Virus record (IMG/VR): IMGVR_UViG_3300045997_000034
Coordinates: 1-50,799 of that record
DNA length: 50,799 bases
Source of the DNA: a virus
Reading direction: 5' to 3' (one strand)
This document shows positions 7,780 to 14,694 of this stretch, piece by piece; positions within the stretch are counted from its first letter, which is position 1; the number at the start of each line of letters is the position of its first letter. The translations under genes and the position numbers were made by a program. The notes beneath the pieces are model-generated. The model was given only the letters and a program-made list of their open reading frames with translations, did no database searches and was not told where the DNA came from.

Positions 7780-8237
7780 CAGAGACCAAGCTTCTTCACA
7801 GCGTACTCAGCCTGTGCCGTGGTGAACTGCGAGCCGGCAGAAGACGTGAGCTGACGAATAAGACCCTTGCGACTGAACGCCATCATGTCGAGGTAACTCT
7901 GGCCGGCCTTGACTGCCTGCTCATTCCAGTCGACATCGATGTGGTTAACGGCGTACTTCGCGTCAGCCTTAGAGAAACCAGAGCCGGCGTCGCTAGACAG
8001 CTGCCAGATCAGACCCTTCTTGCTGAACGCAGAGACGTTGAGGTAGCCGTTTGCAGCCTTGATCGCCTGCCGCTGCGACTTCGTAGCTGTACTTACGGGC
8101 TTGGCTTTCTTCGAACTGTTGTTGGTTGCGGTCGAGATCGGAGCAGGAGTAGCGGTGTCTACCGGCAGACTGGCGACAGCGGAGCATCCGACAACTGCGA
8201 GGAAGACGATGAGGCAGATAGCAAGGAACGACTTCAT
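7779..8237 (-). CDS. Ltp-family surface lipoprotein, probable superinfection exclusion
   Basis: 152 residues. A signal peptide (MKSFLAICLIVFLAVVGC) ends in a lipobox VVGC at residues 15-18, so the mature protein should be lipid-anchored outside the membrane. After a Ser/Thr/Ala linker come two tandem repeats of about 47 residues, each with AxxYL, FS+KGLI-QL, F and AEYAV-type positions, the host cell surface-exposed lipoprotein repeat. In Streptococcus phage TP-J34 the Ltp protein of this family blocks entry of DNA from other phages. GGAGAG precedes the ATG. The downstream gene is coupled. Confidence 0.82.
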   Translation of the reverse strand: MKSFLAICLIVFLAVVGCSAVASLPVDTATPAPISTATNNSSKKAKPVSTATKSQRQAIKAANGYLNVSAFSKKGLIWQLSSDAGSGFSKADAKYAVNHIDVDWNEQAVKAGQSYLDMMAFSRKGLIRQLTSSAGSQFTTAQAEYAVKKLGL

Positions 8238-8270
8238 GATGACTCTCCAGGATATGTTGATGAGATGGAG

Positions 8271-8402
8271 CTAGAGTGAGCGGCACATCGGGATTGATGG
8301 TGCTGAGTCAAGCGAGTCGCTGCTGATTGGAGTCTTGCCAAGTGCGACACAACTCACAATCAGCAGCGACACAATTGCTGAAACTACTAGAAGCTTACGC
8401 AT
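8271..8402 (-). CDS. Small predicted lipoprotein, 43 aa
   Basis: ATG at 8402, 25 bases after the preceding stop, with a G-rich tract (GGGGGG) upstream. The sequence is a signal peptide, MRKLLVVSAIVSLLIVSC, with a possible lipobox IVSC, then 25 Ser/Pro-rich residues. It sits just before the Ltp-like lipoprotein gene, so the two may both act at the cell surface. The alternative is a non-lipidated secreted peptide. Confidence 0.5.
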   Translation of the reverse strand: MRKLLVVSAIVSLLIVSCVALGKTPISSDSLDSAPSIPMCRSL

Positions 8403-8427
8403 TACGCGTCCCCCCGTCAGCTTCTTG

Positions 8428-8673
8428 TTACTCGGTGGGCGGAGATTGCTCGACATAGGTCTCAGGCGTCTGCGGGCCCGTCGGGTCGACCTTTTTCGTC
8501 GTGCGAGGAGCTCGAGTATCCGCCGGAACTTCTTCGCGGAACAGAATGCCGGCCGCCTGCATCCGATCGATCGCTTTCTGAACCTGACCGAAGTCGAGGT
8601 CACCCTCACCGAACAAGGCCTTGTAGACCTTCGGCAGAGTCTTTTCGTCGCTGTACGTAACACCGTTGGGCAT
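8428..8673 (-). CDS. Hypothetical protein, 81 aa
   Basis: AGGAG precedes the ATG. The helical first half (VQKAIDRMQAAGILFREEVP) resembles the end of the protein at 9853 (IVNALQNAGIVFREIKR), hinting at shared ancestry. The last 25 residues are Pro/Thr-rich and probably disordered. Function unknown. Confidence 0.7.
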   Translation of the reverse strand: MPNGVTYSDEKTLPKVYKALFGEGDLDFGQVQKAIDRMQAAGILFREEVPADTRAPRTTKKVDPTGPQTPETYVEQSPPTE

Positions 8674-8726
8674 TTGTTCTCCTGTAGAAATAGACCGGGC
8701 TTTTTTGGTTTTCGTTTGGTGTGATA

Positions 8727-9083
8727 TTACTGGTAAATAGCGTTGAAATCTTCTTCCGAAATGAAATGTGCGTCTTTCATTCTCGTAAGAAAATCCTTTC
8801 TTGATTCGTCAGATCTACGGTCCGTTAAAGAAGACCAGACCTGGACGAGTACCCGCTCCAGAATATCCTTCAATTGCTGTTCATTTTCGATCTGGATGTT
8901 TGGATAGGCCACGTTGAACTGATCAATGGTAATGTGTTTATTATCACGCAACCATCGAATAAAAGTCAAATCGCTGTCGTATTTGAAGTTACACAAACCG
9001 CGAACGTGCCCATAATGATTCAAAATCCAAGCACGCATTTCCTCTGGACTTGGTGGTTCAAGAACCGGGGTATCCACATTCAC
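8727..9083 (-). CDS. Hypothetical protein, 118 aa
   Basis: GTG start at 9083 with AAGGAG upstream. The protein looks all-helical and soluble, with no motif I know. A pair of related hairpins (9120-9270) lies directly upstream and may control its message. Confidence 0.75.
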   Translation of the reverse strand: MNVDTPVLEPPSPEEMRAWILNHYGHVRGLCNFKYDSDLTFIRWLRDNKHITIDQFNVAYPNIQIENEQQLKDILERVLVQVWSSLTDRRSDESRKDFLTRMKDAHFISEEDFNAIYQ

Positions 9084-9119
9084 GTTTTTACTCCTTAATA
9101 CGGTTGCGAAATTAGAGGT

Positions 9120-9270
9120 GCGGAGTGGGCGCCGTACTGCTTACCCAGTGGTTACAGCTTAGCTAACCCACCCCGCGATAATACTTTGTCGAACTTTCAT
9201 CTGATGATGCGGAGTGGGTTGCAAGGTGTCAGACGTTAAAAATGACACGACGCAATACAACCCACCCCGC
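9120..9270 (-). repeat. Two tandem related hairpins
   Basis: Hairpin 1 pairs 9120-9129 with 9167-9176 (GCGGAGTGGG with CCCACCCCGC, one mismatch). Hairpin 2 pairs 9209-9221 with 9258-9270 (GCGGAGTGGGTTG with CAACCCACCCCGC, one mismatch) and contains a second stem GTGTC/GACAC. The stems are nearly identical, the loops unrelated. They fill the gap between the genes at 9275 and 9083. Tandem terminators or paired binding sites for one factor are both possible. Confidence 0.7.
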
Positions 9271-9274
9271 GGTA

Positions 9275-9802
9275 TTACTCGGTTCCAGGGTACTTGGCGA
9301 CCGGAATATCGGCCGGGCTTTCGTACTTAACTCCCTGGAACACGACAGCCGTAGAAGGATTGGTCGGCTTGGCGAATCCGCGCATCGGAACACCGGCCGG
9401 CGGGGAACTGACCGAGGCCTCATTCTTACCCACACGGATGTGGGTTTCACGAGCCTGAGAAAGCTCCTGCAGCATGCCGTTGAACAATGCCGGCTCGACA
9501 GTGGGATCGCTCTCAGCCATCGGGATCGACGCGCCGTCGGTGTAGCTGCTCTTGAAGGCCTTGTCGGTGTAGACCTTGAAGCCGGTACCACGACGGAGAA
9601 TCCAGAAGCCGGCGTATCCCTGGGTCAGCTTTTCGGACTGGGCACGCCACACCTTCACCTTGATGAACGGCTGACCTTCCTTGTCCTTGACGATCTCGCC
9701 GGCGCACCACTTGGCAACATCAGCCATGTTTTCCTTTGTGACCTGAATCGCCTCGACCTCGGAAGGCTTGGAGATGTACTTCTTGATCGCGAGCTGAGAC
9801 AT
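9275..9802 (-). CDS. Conserved phage protein, 175 aa, GC-rich codons
   Basis: Start taken at the ATG at 9802 (MSQLAIKKYISKP), after AAAGAGAG; a longer frame to 9850 has no ribosome site. The first 90 residues (I-KKYISKPSEVEAIQVT, then ADVAKWCAGEIV, then GFWILRRGTGFKVYT) resemble a small conserved family of Gram-positive phages of unknown function. The rest is Pro/Ala-rich. Third codon positions are much more GC-rich than in neighbouring genes, as in the capsid gene, which suggests high expression. Confidence 0.75.
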   Translation of the reverse strand: MSQLAIKKYISKPSEVEAIQVTKENMADVAKWCAGEIVKDKEGQPFIKVKVWRAQSEKLTQGYAGFWILRRGTGFKVYTDKAFKSSYTDGASIPMAESDPTVEPALFNGMLQELSQARETHIRVGKNEASVSSPPAGVPMRGFAKPTNPSTAVVFQGVKYESPADIPVAKYPGTE

Positions 9803-9852
9803 GGCAGATTCTCTCTTTCTACGGTTACGACGACACTGACGGTCGACCATGG

Positions 9853-10191
9853 TTAGCGCTTGATTTCCCGGAAGACAATACCGGCGTTCTGCAGAGCGTT
9901 AACGATCTGAGTTGTCTGATCGTCGTTCAAATAGAATTCACGACGGTCAACGATAACAACACGTTTGATCGCATCGTACACTTTCATCATTGTGTTTTCA
10001 TCATGGAATTCCTCGATCTCCTCGAGGTCACCCGTGAGTTCCAATTCATCCTCAAGATCCTGAGAATGCACCGAGACAGCGGCGAAATTGATACCGTTGT
10101 CCAGAGCGACAGTCGATAGGAGATTATACGCTGTCGCCCATTCGTGCCCGCCTGGCTTGGTAACCAGGGTAAGACTCAGCATGTGGCTCAT
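9853..10191 (-). CDS. Hypothetical acidic protein, 112 aa
   Basis: The ATG overlaps the TGA of the preceding membrane peptide (ATGA). The centre is very acidic (SQDLEDELELTGDLEEIEEF). The C-terminus, IVNALQNAGIVFREIKR, recalls the protein at 8428. No known domain. Confidence 0.7.
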   Translation of the reverse strand: MSHMLSLTLVTKPGGHEWATAYNLLSTVALDNGINFAAVSVHSQDLEDELELTGDLEEIEEFHDENTMMKVYDAIKRVVIVDRREFYLNDDQTTQIVNALQNAGIVFREIKR

Positions 10192-10289
10192 GCGGCGGAC
10201 TTCTGCAGAGCAGCTCCATAGATGGTACCCATGGCGTGACCGATGAACAGGCCGGCAGCGAAGATTGTGACTCCGGTAAGCGCCTTCAT
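10188..10289 (-). CDS. Small membrane peptide, 33 aa
   Basis: ATG at 10289 directly after GAGGAG. The peptide is mainly one hydrophobic segment (LTGVTIFAAGLFIGHAMGTI). It is coupled by ATGA overlaps both to the 41-aa gene upstream and to the acidic protein downstream. Function unknown. Confidence 0.6.
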   Translation of the reverse strand: MKALTGVTIFAAGLFIGHAMGTIYGAALQKSAA

Positions 10290-10411
10290 ATCTTGCTCCT
10301 CAGTTTGCTTCGAACAGATGAGTTGACATTGGACAAAGCGCCTCGGAGAGACCAACCAATGATCCCCCCGAGACACAGTGCGGCAATGAAGTTTGCCAGA
10401 TCAGGATTCAC
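10286..10411 (-). CDS. Small membrane protein, 41 aa
   Basis: GTG at 10411 shares its first base with the TAG of the DUF6275-like gene; the TGA overlaps the next ATG. One hydrophobic segment (FIAALCLGGIIGWSLRGAL) precedes a basic tail. The tight overlaps on both sides support it as a real gene. Function unknown. Confidence 0.5.
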   Translation of the reverse strand: MNPDLANFIAALCLGGIIGWSLRGALSNVNSSVRSKLRSKI

Positions 10412-10716
10412 TAGTCAGGCACCACCAGATTATCCTGCTTGACATACTTGTCAACGTAGGTCTGCTTCTTGTCACCGTCGTAAGTGACCTCGTAGTAGGT
10501 GCTGTCCTGTGCCGTCGTGCTGACGAGAGCCTTCCAGTTCTGAAGCGTCTTGCAGAACCAGACGACATACACGTCATCGATCTTCAGCTGGTCTTCGACC
10601 CAACCGAACAAGTCCGTCTGATGCGCGATATGGTAATCGAGCACCAACTGCTTGGCAATGTCGGGATATGGCGTCCCAACACCCTGATCGTATGGGTTGA
10701 TTCGAGTTGCGTCCAT
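10411..10716 (-). CDS. DUF6275-like conserved phage protein
   Basis: 101 residues from the ATG at 10716, six bases after AGGA. The central part (DDVYVVWFCKTLQNWKAL, then YYEVTYDGDKKQTYVDKY) matches my recollection of DUF6275, a small family common in phages of Gram-positive bacteria. No function is known. It lies in a run of overlapping small genes. Confidence 0.7.
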   Translation of the reverse strand: MDATRINPYDQGVGTPYPDIAKQLVLDYHIAHQTDLFGWVEDQLKIDDVYVVWFCKTLQNWKALVSTTAQDSTYYEVTYDGDKKQTYVDKYVKQDNLVVPD

Positions 10717-10718
10717 CA

Positions 10719-10985
10719 CTATTCCTCTTCTCGTCTGAGTTTGTTGTCGTAGTGTTCCCGGAGTCCTCTAAGAATAACTCCGATAACGACAGCAAGCGAT
10801 AAGGTAATCACTGCGATTTTCATCATGTTCATGGTGTCTGTGATGAAGAAGTACGCAGTGAGAATTACTGACAACCAGATTGCAGCACGCTGTATAAGAG
10901 GGTGCTTCCTCGTCTTGTAAAAGAAGAACACCCAGAACAACAATGACAAAGTGCTGCCAAGAACGTGTCCAAATACCCAGAGCAT
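10719..10985 (-). CDS. Multi-pass membrane protein, 88 aa
   Basis: AAAGGAG precedes the ATG. Three hydrophobic segments are visible (about 5-23, 34-50 and 56-72), with a basic and acidic cytosolic tail ending RREEE. Its stop touches the start region of the next gene. Function unknown. Confidence 0.75.
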   Translation of the reverse strand: MLWVFGHVLGSTLSLLFWVFFFYKTRKHPLIQRAAIWLSVILTAYFFITDTMNMMKIAVITLSLAVVIGVILRGLREHYDNKLRREEE

Positions 10986-10999
10986 TGTTGTTCTCCTTT

Positions 11000-11572
11000 T
11001 CAGAACTCAGGAAGTCCGTCCATGCTGTCGACGAGCTCACCCTCGATGATGTCGAACCCCGGGCCGGCCTCGATCTCGTGTGCACCTCCGATTTCAGCGT
11101 ACTTAAGATCCAGCGGGTCTTCCTCGATCGTGATGTACATCGTCTGGAGATATGCCTTGATCCCGGACTTCCCGCTCACAGTCCAGGAATAAGGATTCAG
11201 AATCACGTCGACGGTCTTGATGTCCACGAAATCCAGAAGTTCAATCATCTCTTCGCCGAGAGGATTCTTTCCTTTGCTGGTGACCATGACGATCTTCGGT
11301 GGCCGAGCCTTCGGGTTGTAGCTGACGCTGACCTGAATATAAGGCTGGGGCTGTTCACCCTCCTCGCGAACACGAAGATACTTGACGTTCCAGCCATCCC
11401 GCTCGAGACCCTCAGCTTCTTCCGGCCGAAGGATAATGGAGAAGTTCCGGTCACCCTTGCGGTTGAACTCGCCTTCAGCTCCGGCAAAGTTTCTGAAGGC
11501 GAGCTGGACGTCTTCCATCACAACATTGCTGCTGCGCCGGGCCACTCGACTACCATCGTACTTGTCTGTCAT
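11000..11572 (-). CDS. Probable single-stranded DNA-binding-like protein
   Basis: 190 residues, AAGGAG upstream. It begins with a beta-rich core (LAFRNFAGAEGEFN, GDRNFSIILR, GWNVKYLRVR, YIQVSVSY, KIVMVTS) typical of a conserved phage family that I believe has an OB-like fold. The last 17 residues are acidic and end MDGLPEF, like the acidic tail tip of bacterial SSB. By this it may coat single-stranded DNA for the giant polymerase. The SSB role is inferred; the family itself is only moderately certain. Confidence 0.6.
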   Translation of the reverse strand: MTDKYDGSRVARRSSNVVMEDVQLAFRNFAGAEGEFNRKGDRNFSIILRPEEAEGLERDGWNVKYLRVREEGEQPQPYIQVSVSYNPKARPPKIVMVTSKGKNPLGEEMIELLDFVDIKTVDVILNPYSWTVSGKSGIKAYLQTMYITIEEDPLDLKYAEIGGAHEIEAGPGFDIIEGELVDSMDGLPEF

Positions 11573-11791
11573 TTACTTCTCCTTCGGTAGATGCTGCAAG
11601 ATATAGTCGAGCGTTGTGGCTGGAATTTCTGAACTACCCTTGCTAGCCTCAGCAAGCATCTGCATGGTCACCCAGTAGCGAAGTCTTGATGGAAGATGGC
11701 TCGCGATGATCTGGTTGACACGTTCACGAGATCGATGCAATCTTTCGCTGAAAGAAAATCCGCGCATTATCCAGATCGAGGTAAGACGCAT
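11573..11791 (-). CDS. Hypothetical basic protein, 72 aa
   Basis: Start set at the ATG at 11791, eight bases after AAGGAG, rather than an upstream in-frame ATG lacking a ribosome site. It is Arg-rich (FSERLHRSRERVNQII) and may bind nucleic acid. The gene follows the Zn-finger-like gene by two bases. Confidence 0.6.
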   Translation of the reverse strand: MRLTSIWIMRGFSFSERLHRSRERVNQIIASHLPSRLRYWVTMQMLAEASKGSSEIPATTLDYILQHLPKEK

Positions 11792-11793
11792 GA

Positions 11794-11994
11794 TCACTTC
11801 TCCTTCTTGGCGCGCCATGCAGCAACCCATTCAGGATTGTGATCAGGACACCAATATGTTTGAGTTTGTGCAGAACCGAACCAACCTGCAGAATGTGCTT
11901 TTACTTTTCCCCAGTAATGATTAGGAAACCAAGCATCACAACCGGGACGAGCACAGATTTTATCTCCATTAGCATGATTTGGTCCGTGTGGCAT
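11794..11994 (-). CDS. Small zinc-ribbon-like protein, 66 aa
   Basis: CARPGC near residue 14 and WCPDH near residue 48 form a plausible CxxxxC...CxxH zinc site, with several Trp between. It starts two bases after the TAA of another Cys-rich small gene. Function unknown. Confidence 0.65.
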   Translation of the reverse strand: MPHGPNHANGDKICARPGCDAWFPNHYWGKVKAHSAGWFGSAQTQTYWCPDHNPEWVAAWRAKKEK

Positions 11995-11996
11995 GA

Positions 11997-12143
11997 TTAT
12001 CCTTCTTCGCGCAGTCTCCGAACAGCTGCTTGAATAGATTCCCGATACTTGTCACAACAATACGCGGGAATTCGGACAGTGGTGTAGTCAAGTCGTGTCT
12101 TACAGAAAGAACACCATCGATGATGTATTTGCTTAGTGGCCAT
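11997..12143 (-). CDS. Small Cys-rich protein, 48 aa
   Basis: ATG at 12143 (MATKQIHHRWCSFCKTRLDY), ending in TAA at 11997. WCSFCK and AYCC form a possible zinc site. It overlaps the end of the previous gene by 11 bases and its stop is two bases from the next ATG. No strong ribosome site, so coupling to the upstream gene is likely. Confidence 0.55.
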   Translation of the reverse strand: MATKQIHHRWCSFCKTRLDYTTVRIPAYCCDKYRESIQAAVRRLREEG

Positions 12144-12342
12144 CGCGAGAATCCAAACAACTCATGCCGAAACATCCCTCGGCTACACAGATGTTACTGT
12201 TCTGACCTTTACAAGGCATCTCTAGATAACGATCCCAGGGATTTACACCATTGTAATGCCAGCACGTCCCAAGAACATCTTGCATAGGAGAATGCACTTT
12301 AAGCTTTCGTCGAAGCCAAACAGGGCATTTCAACGGTATCAT
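12133..12342 (-). CDS. Small Cys-rich protein, 69 aa
   Basis: The ATG at 12342 overlaps the previous stop as ATGA. Cys residues in PCKG, NIC, GCFG and SCL with one in TCWHY suggest metal binding. It is the first of three adjacent Cys-rich small genes (12342-11794). Function unknown. Confidence 0.55.
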   Translation of the reverse strand: MIPLKCPVWLRRKLKVHSPMQDVLGTCWHYNGVNPWDRYLEMPCKGQNSNICVAEGCFGMSCLDSRDGH

Positions 12343-12605
12343 CCAATCTCGTCTGGGAATGAATAACGCTCGACTTCCTTCGCCCAAGCCCCGATTGAAA
12401 ACGAAGTAGCCAGTGGAACGCCATACTCTTTGGCATGACGAGCCGATACTGAGGATTCCTCTTCCAGACGATTATCGAGAAGAGAAGCAAACTCAGGATG
12501 AATAGTGCCGCGCACAACAAGATCGTTTCCGTCATCTTCTACTTCCGCCTCTCCGATAACCGTTCGTTGTCCGTCCTTATACATCACCAGCGGTACAGTT
12601 TTCAA
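12339..12605 (-). CDS. Hypothetical protein, 88 aa
   Basis: Start set at TTG 12605, which overlaps the previous TGA as TTGA and follows AGGAG by five bases. The protein (VPLVMYKDGQRTVIGEAEVE, VVRGTIHPEF) looks beta-rich at its start. No known domain. Confidence 0.55.
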   Translation of the reverse strand: MKTVPLVMYKDGQRTVIGEAEVEDDGNDLVVRGTIHPEFASLLDNRLEEESSVSARHAKEYGVPLATSFSIGAWAKEVERYSFPDEIG

Positions 12606-12835
12606 TCGTACTCCTGATAGAGCGTGATGGCGTCTTTCCATTGAACAACAGACACCGCACCGTAGATTGGATTACCAAGCTTCTCGAAGTCGTCGCTAGT
12701 CATGCCATCTTCGCCCTGAATAACGATACCGCTATCGCCAATCAAGATGGTAAGATCGATTTCTGGAGTATCTTCGAGACAAACGATTTCTGGTTCTTCG
12801 TCTTTCTTGTACGTCGTGATCAGCACATTGGTCAT
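12602..12835 (-). CDS. Hypothetical acidic protein, 77 aa
   Basis: The ATG overlaps the TAA of the gene before it (TAATG). It is acidic with short beta-like segments (IDLTILIGDSGIVIQGEDG). No known domain. Downstream gene coupled by TTGA. Confidence 0.65.
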   Translation of the reverse strand: MTNVLITTYKKDEEPEIVCLEDTPEIDLTILIGDSGIVIQGEDGMTSDDFEKLGNPIYGAVSVVQWKDAITLYQEYD

Positions 12836-13290
12836 TAGCGCAGACTCCAGAGCGGGTGATCTTCCGGGTAGTCTGCGGCCGTTTTCTTGAGGAACTCGAT
12901 CGTTTCGAGGATCTTCGGGCTGTCGAATTCAGTTTCCTTCAACAACGCTTCCCACCGATCGGCCTTACGAATCCGATACGAATCCGGTCGGCACAAAGCC
13001 CGCGCAAATGCGTTTCCAGGACGAGCTTCATTGGTGATCAGTTCGTAATACTGGGACAACCTTCCGAGATTCTCGCTGAGATACTCTTCCATTTTGGTTT
13101 CGAACACGACCGGCTCCTTAACAAAGAATTGGGCAATTTCATTCATAGAGATGCAACGGTATGGAGCCGGAAAACCAATCTTGGAAAACCGGAGAAATCC
13201 TTCGTATAGAACAGCCTTGTCTGCAGAAAAAGTGTGCTCTCTGCCGGCGAAGACCGAGTTGTTCGAGTAAGTAACCACAACAGTGATCAT
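12835..13290 (-). CDS. Hypothetical protein, 151 aa, paralogous tail
   Basis: AAGGAG lies before the ATG. The C-terminal ETEFDSPKILETIEFLKK matches the end of the adjacent upstream protein (ETEFDSPKLLSIIAYLKE), so the pair shares a duplicated segment. No catalytic motif is evident. Confidence 0.7.
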   Translation of the reverse strand: MITVVVTYSNNSVFAGREHTFSADKAVLYEGFLRFSKIGFPAPYRCISMNEIAQFFVKEPVVFETKMEEYLSENLGRLSQYYELITNEARPGNAFARALCRPDSYRIRKADRWEALLKETEFDSPKILETIEFLKKTAADYPEDHPLWSLR

Positions 13291-13517
13291 GATTGATTCT
13301 CCTTGAGATATGCGATGATGGATAGTAACTTTGGACTATCGAATTCAGTTTCAGTCCGAATATCCGCATAGAGATTGGCATTACGGAGAGTGTAGATGTC
13401 CCAGGTGTTAAGCGTGTTTGTAAATGCCACACCAACAGGGAATCCGGATGCAAGATGATCGACGAAAGTCAACATGTCACATCCGGATTCCCTGAGATAT
13501 ATTTCGATCTCGCTCAA
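13287..13517 (-). CDS. Hypothetical protein, 76 aa, paralogous tail
   Basis: Start placed at TTG 13517, just after the previous stop with AAGGA upstream; an internal ATG (MLTFVDHLASGFPVG) is the alternative. It ends ETEFDSPKLLSIIAYLKENQ plus S, homologous to the end of the next gene's product. The stop overlaps the next ATG. Confidence 0.5.
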   Translation of the reverse strand: MSEIEIYLRESGCDMLTFVDHLASGFPVGVAFTNTLNTWDIYTLRNANLYADIRTETEFDSPKLLSIIAYLKENQS

Positions 13518-13518
13518 G

Positions 13519-13644
13519 TCAGGACTGGTCCTTGTTGAACGAGTGATCTCCGTCGCGCTTCTTCCGACAGTTCTCACAACACACGCCCGACCCTCGGAAA
13601 ATGGTCACGAGGATGGGGCCAAGACAAACTTCGCAGTCATTCAT
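13519..13644 (-). CDS. Small zinc-finger-like protein, 41 aa
   Basis: MNDCEVCLGPILVTIFRGSG followed by VCCENCRKKRD: two Cys pairs (CxxC and CxxC) typical of a zinc ribbon. It begins one base after the preceding stop, so coupling is likely. Function unknown. Confidence 0.55.
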   Translation of the reverse strand: MNDCEVCLGPILVTIFRGSGVCCENCRKKRDGDHSFNKDQS

Positions 13645-13645
13645 G

Positions 13646-14029
13646 TCAGCAGTCGACCGACGAGAGATCGAGAGCGTCGTCGTGAGAAAACAACGTCTCC
13701 ATGACCACCATGTCCGCAACGATGTAATCGCGCACAAACTCTGGCTCCGGAGTAGCGTCGAAATCCTTCATTCCGAATTCGTACGTCTCAGCCTGCTTCG
13801 CCAACAGACGCTTGTTGACCCGGTCCTTCTTCTCTTGCGAGATCTTCGAAGTTGCCTGGACGTGGACCTTCTTCTTGTCGGCAGCGTCCCTACGAATCAG
13901 AGCCTCCTGCAGCTGACGCTCACGGCGGGTCTGGTCGATTGCCTGCGCCTTCAGACCAGACTCGATCGTCTCCTTGAGGTGCTGCTCCTGCTTGGCGATG
14001 CCGAGCTGACGCTTGAGTGCCTTACGCAT
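13646..14029 (-). CDS. Coiled-coil hypothetical protein, 127 aa
   Basis: Start at ATG 14029, after GGGAG. The first 90 residues are highly charged and helical (KRQLGIAKQEQHLKETIES onward), as in a coiled coil; the end is acidic (HDDALDLSSVDC). The start overlaps the upstream gene by eight bases. Function unknown. Confidence 0.65.
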   Translation of the reverse strand: MRKALKRQLGIAKQEQHLKETIESGLKAQAIDQTRRERQLQEALIRRDAADKKKVHVQATSKISQEKKDRVNKRLLAKQAETYEFGMKDFDATPEPEFVRDYIVADMVVMETLFSHDDALDLSSVDC

Positions 14030-14249
14030 GATGATCTCCCTTGTTCCTGAAATAGAGGCGAACTTCGCCGATGTCTTTACGGCCCTCAAATACGGTCTTT
14101 TCGAGAGCTGCTTGCCAATCCACTTTCTCGCTGTAGCGTGCTTTGAACTCAACACGCAATGCTAGATCTCCAGGTCGTTTTGGATGTACTACGGTGTCGT
14201 TATAATACCCTTCAACAACCCAGCAACCGAAAACGCCTAGCTCTGGCAT
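14022..14249 (-). CDS. Hypothetical protein, 75 aa
   Basis: ATG at 14249 with AAGGAG six bases upstream; a longer frame to 14336 lacks this. Sequence MPELGVFGCWVVEGYYNDTV and LALRVEFKARY suggest beta strands. No known domain. Confidence 0.65.
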   Translation of the reverse strand: MPELGVFGCWVVEGYYNDTVVHPKRPGDLALRVEFKARYSEKVDWQAALEKTVFEGRKDIGEVRLYFRNKGDHHA

Positions 14250-14259
14250 CAGAATCTCC

Positions 14260-14442
14260 TTAGATACGACGGAATGCGAATGCGAATAGATAGCTGTATT
14301 CAGGCCAGTCGATTTTGTGTCTACCACAAACTTCACTGGTAAAACACGCAGCCCACGGCGACGGCCCAGTACCTCGCACCCAACAATATGCCAAGTACTG
14401 GGCTCGATCAGAACAATCAGGGAAATTGCATAAACGCGGCAT
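14260..14442 (-). CDS. Small zinc-finger-like protein, 60 aa
   Basis: CNFPDC near the start and EVCGRH near residue 40 make a plausible CxxxxC...CxxH metal site. It is one of several small Cys-rich proteins in this segment. Function unknown. Confidence 0.6.
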   Translation of the reverse strand: MPRLCNFPDCSDRAQYLAYCWVRGTGPSPWAACFTSEVCGRHKIDWPEYSYLFAFAFRRI

Positions 14443-14448
14443 GATGAC

Positions 14449-14685
14449 CTACCGATTACTGTGGTACATGAGCCACTCGATGCACTTCTCGATTTCGTTT
14501 GCGTCCTCTTTATAGAACGGGTCGCGCAAAGAGCCTCGAACTTGATACTGCTGCCACGGAGTCATGCAGTTGAAGAAAGCCTGACCGGGGCGCTGAATAT
14601 CCTTCTTACGAAGAACTTTGTAAGATTGCCAGGCACCAATGTCGCAGTATTCTTTCAGGAAATCCTCGATCAGACTTTCATCCAT
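14449..14685 (-). CDS. Hypothetical protein, 78 aa
   Basis: A small helical protein (MDESLIEDFLKEYCDIGAWQ at the start) placed directly after the giant polymerase gene, nine bases from its stop. No domain recognised. Confidence 0.65.
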   Translation of the reverse strand: MDESLIEDFLKEYCDIGAWQSYKVLRKKDIQRPGQAFFNCMTPWQQYQVRGSLRDPFYKEDANEIEKCIEWLMYHSNR

Positions 14686-14694
14686 CAGATGCTC

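Noticed and set aside
8674-8726. Terminator at the T-run on the plus strand
   Set aside because: GGGCTTTTTTGG has no matching stem and would face against all genes.
14366-14403. Inverted repeat GCCCAGTAC...GTACTGGGC
   Set aside because: It is inside the small zinc-finger-like gene with a long loop, and 9-bp arms can occur by chance with this coding content.
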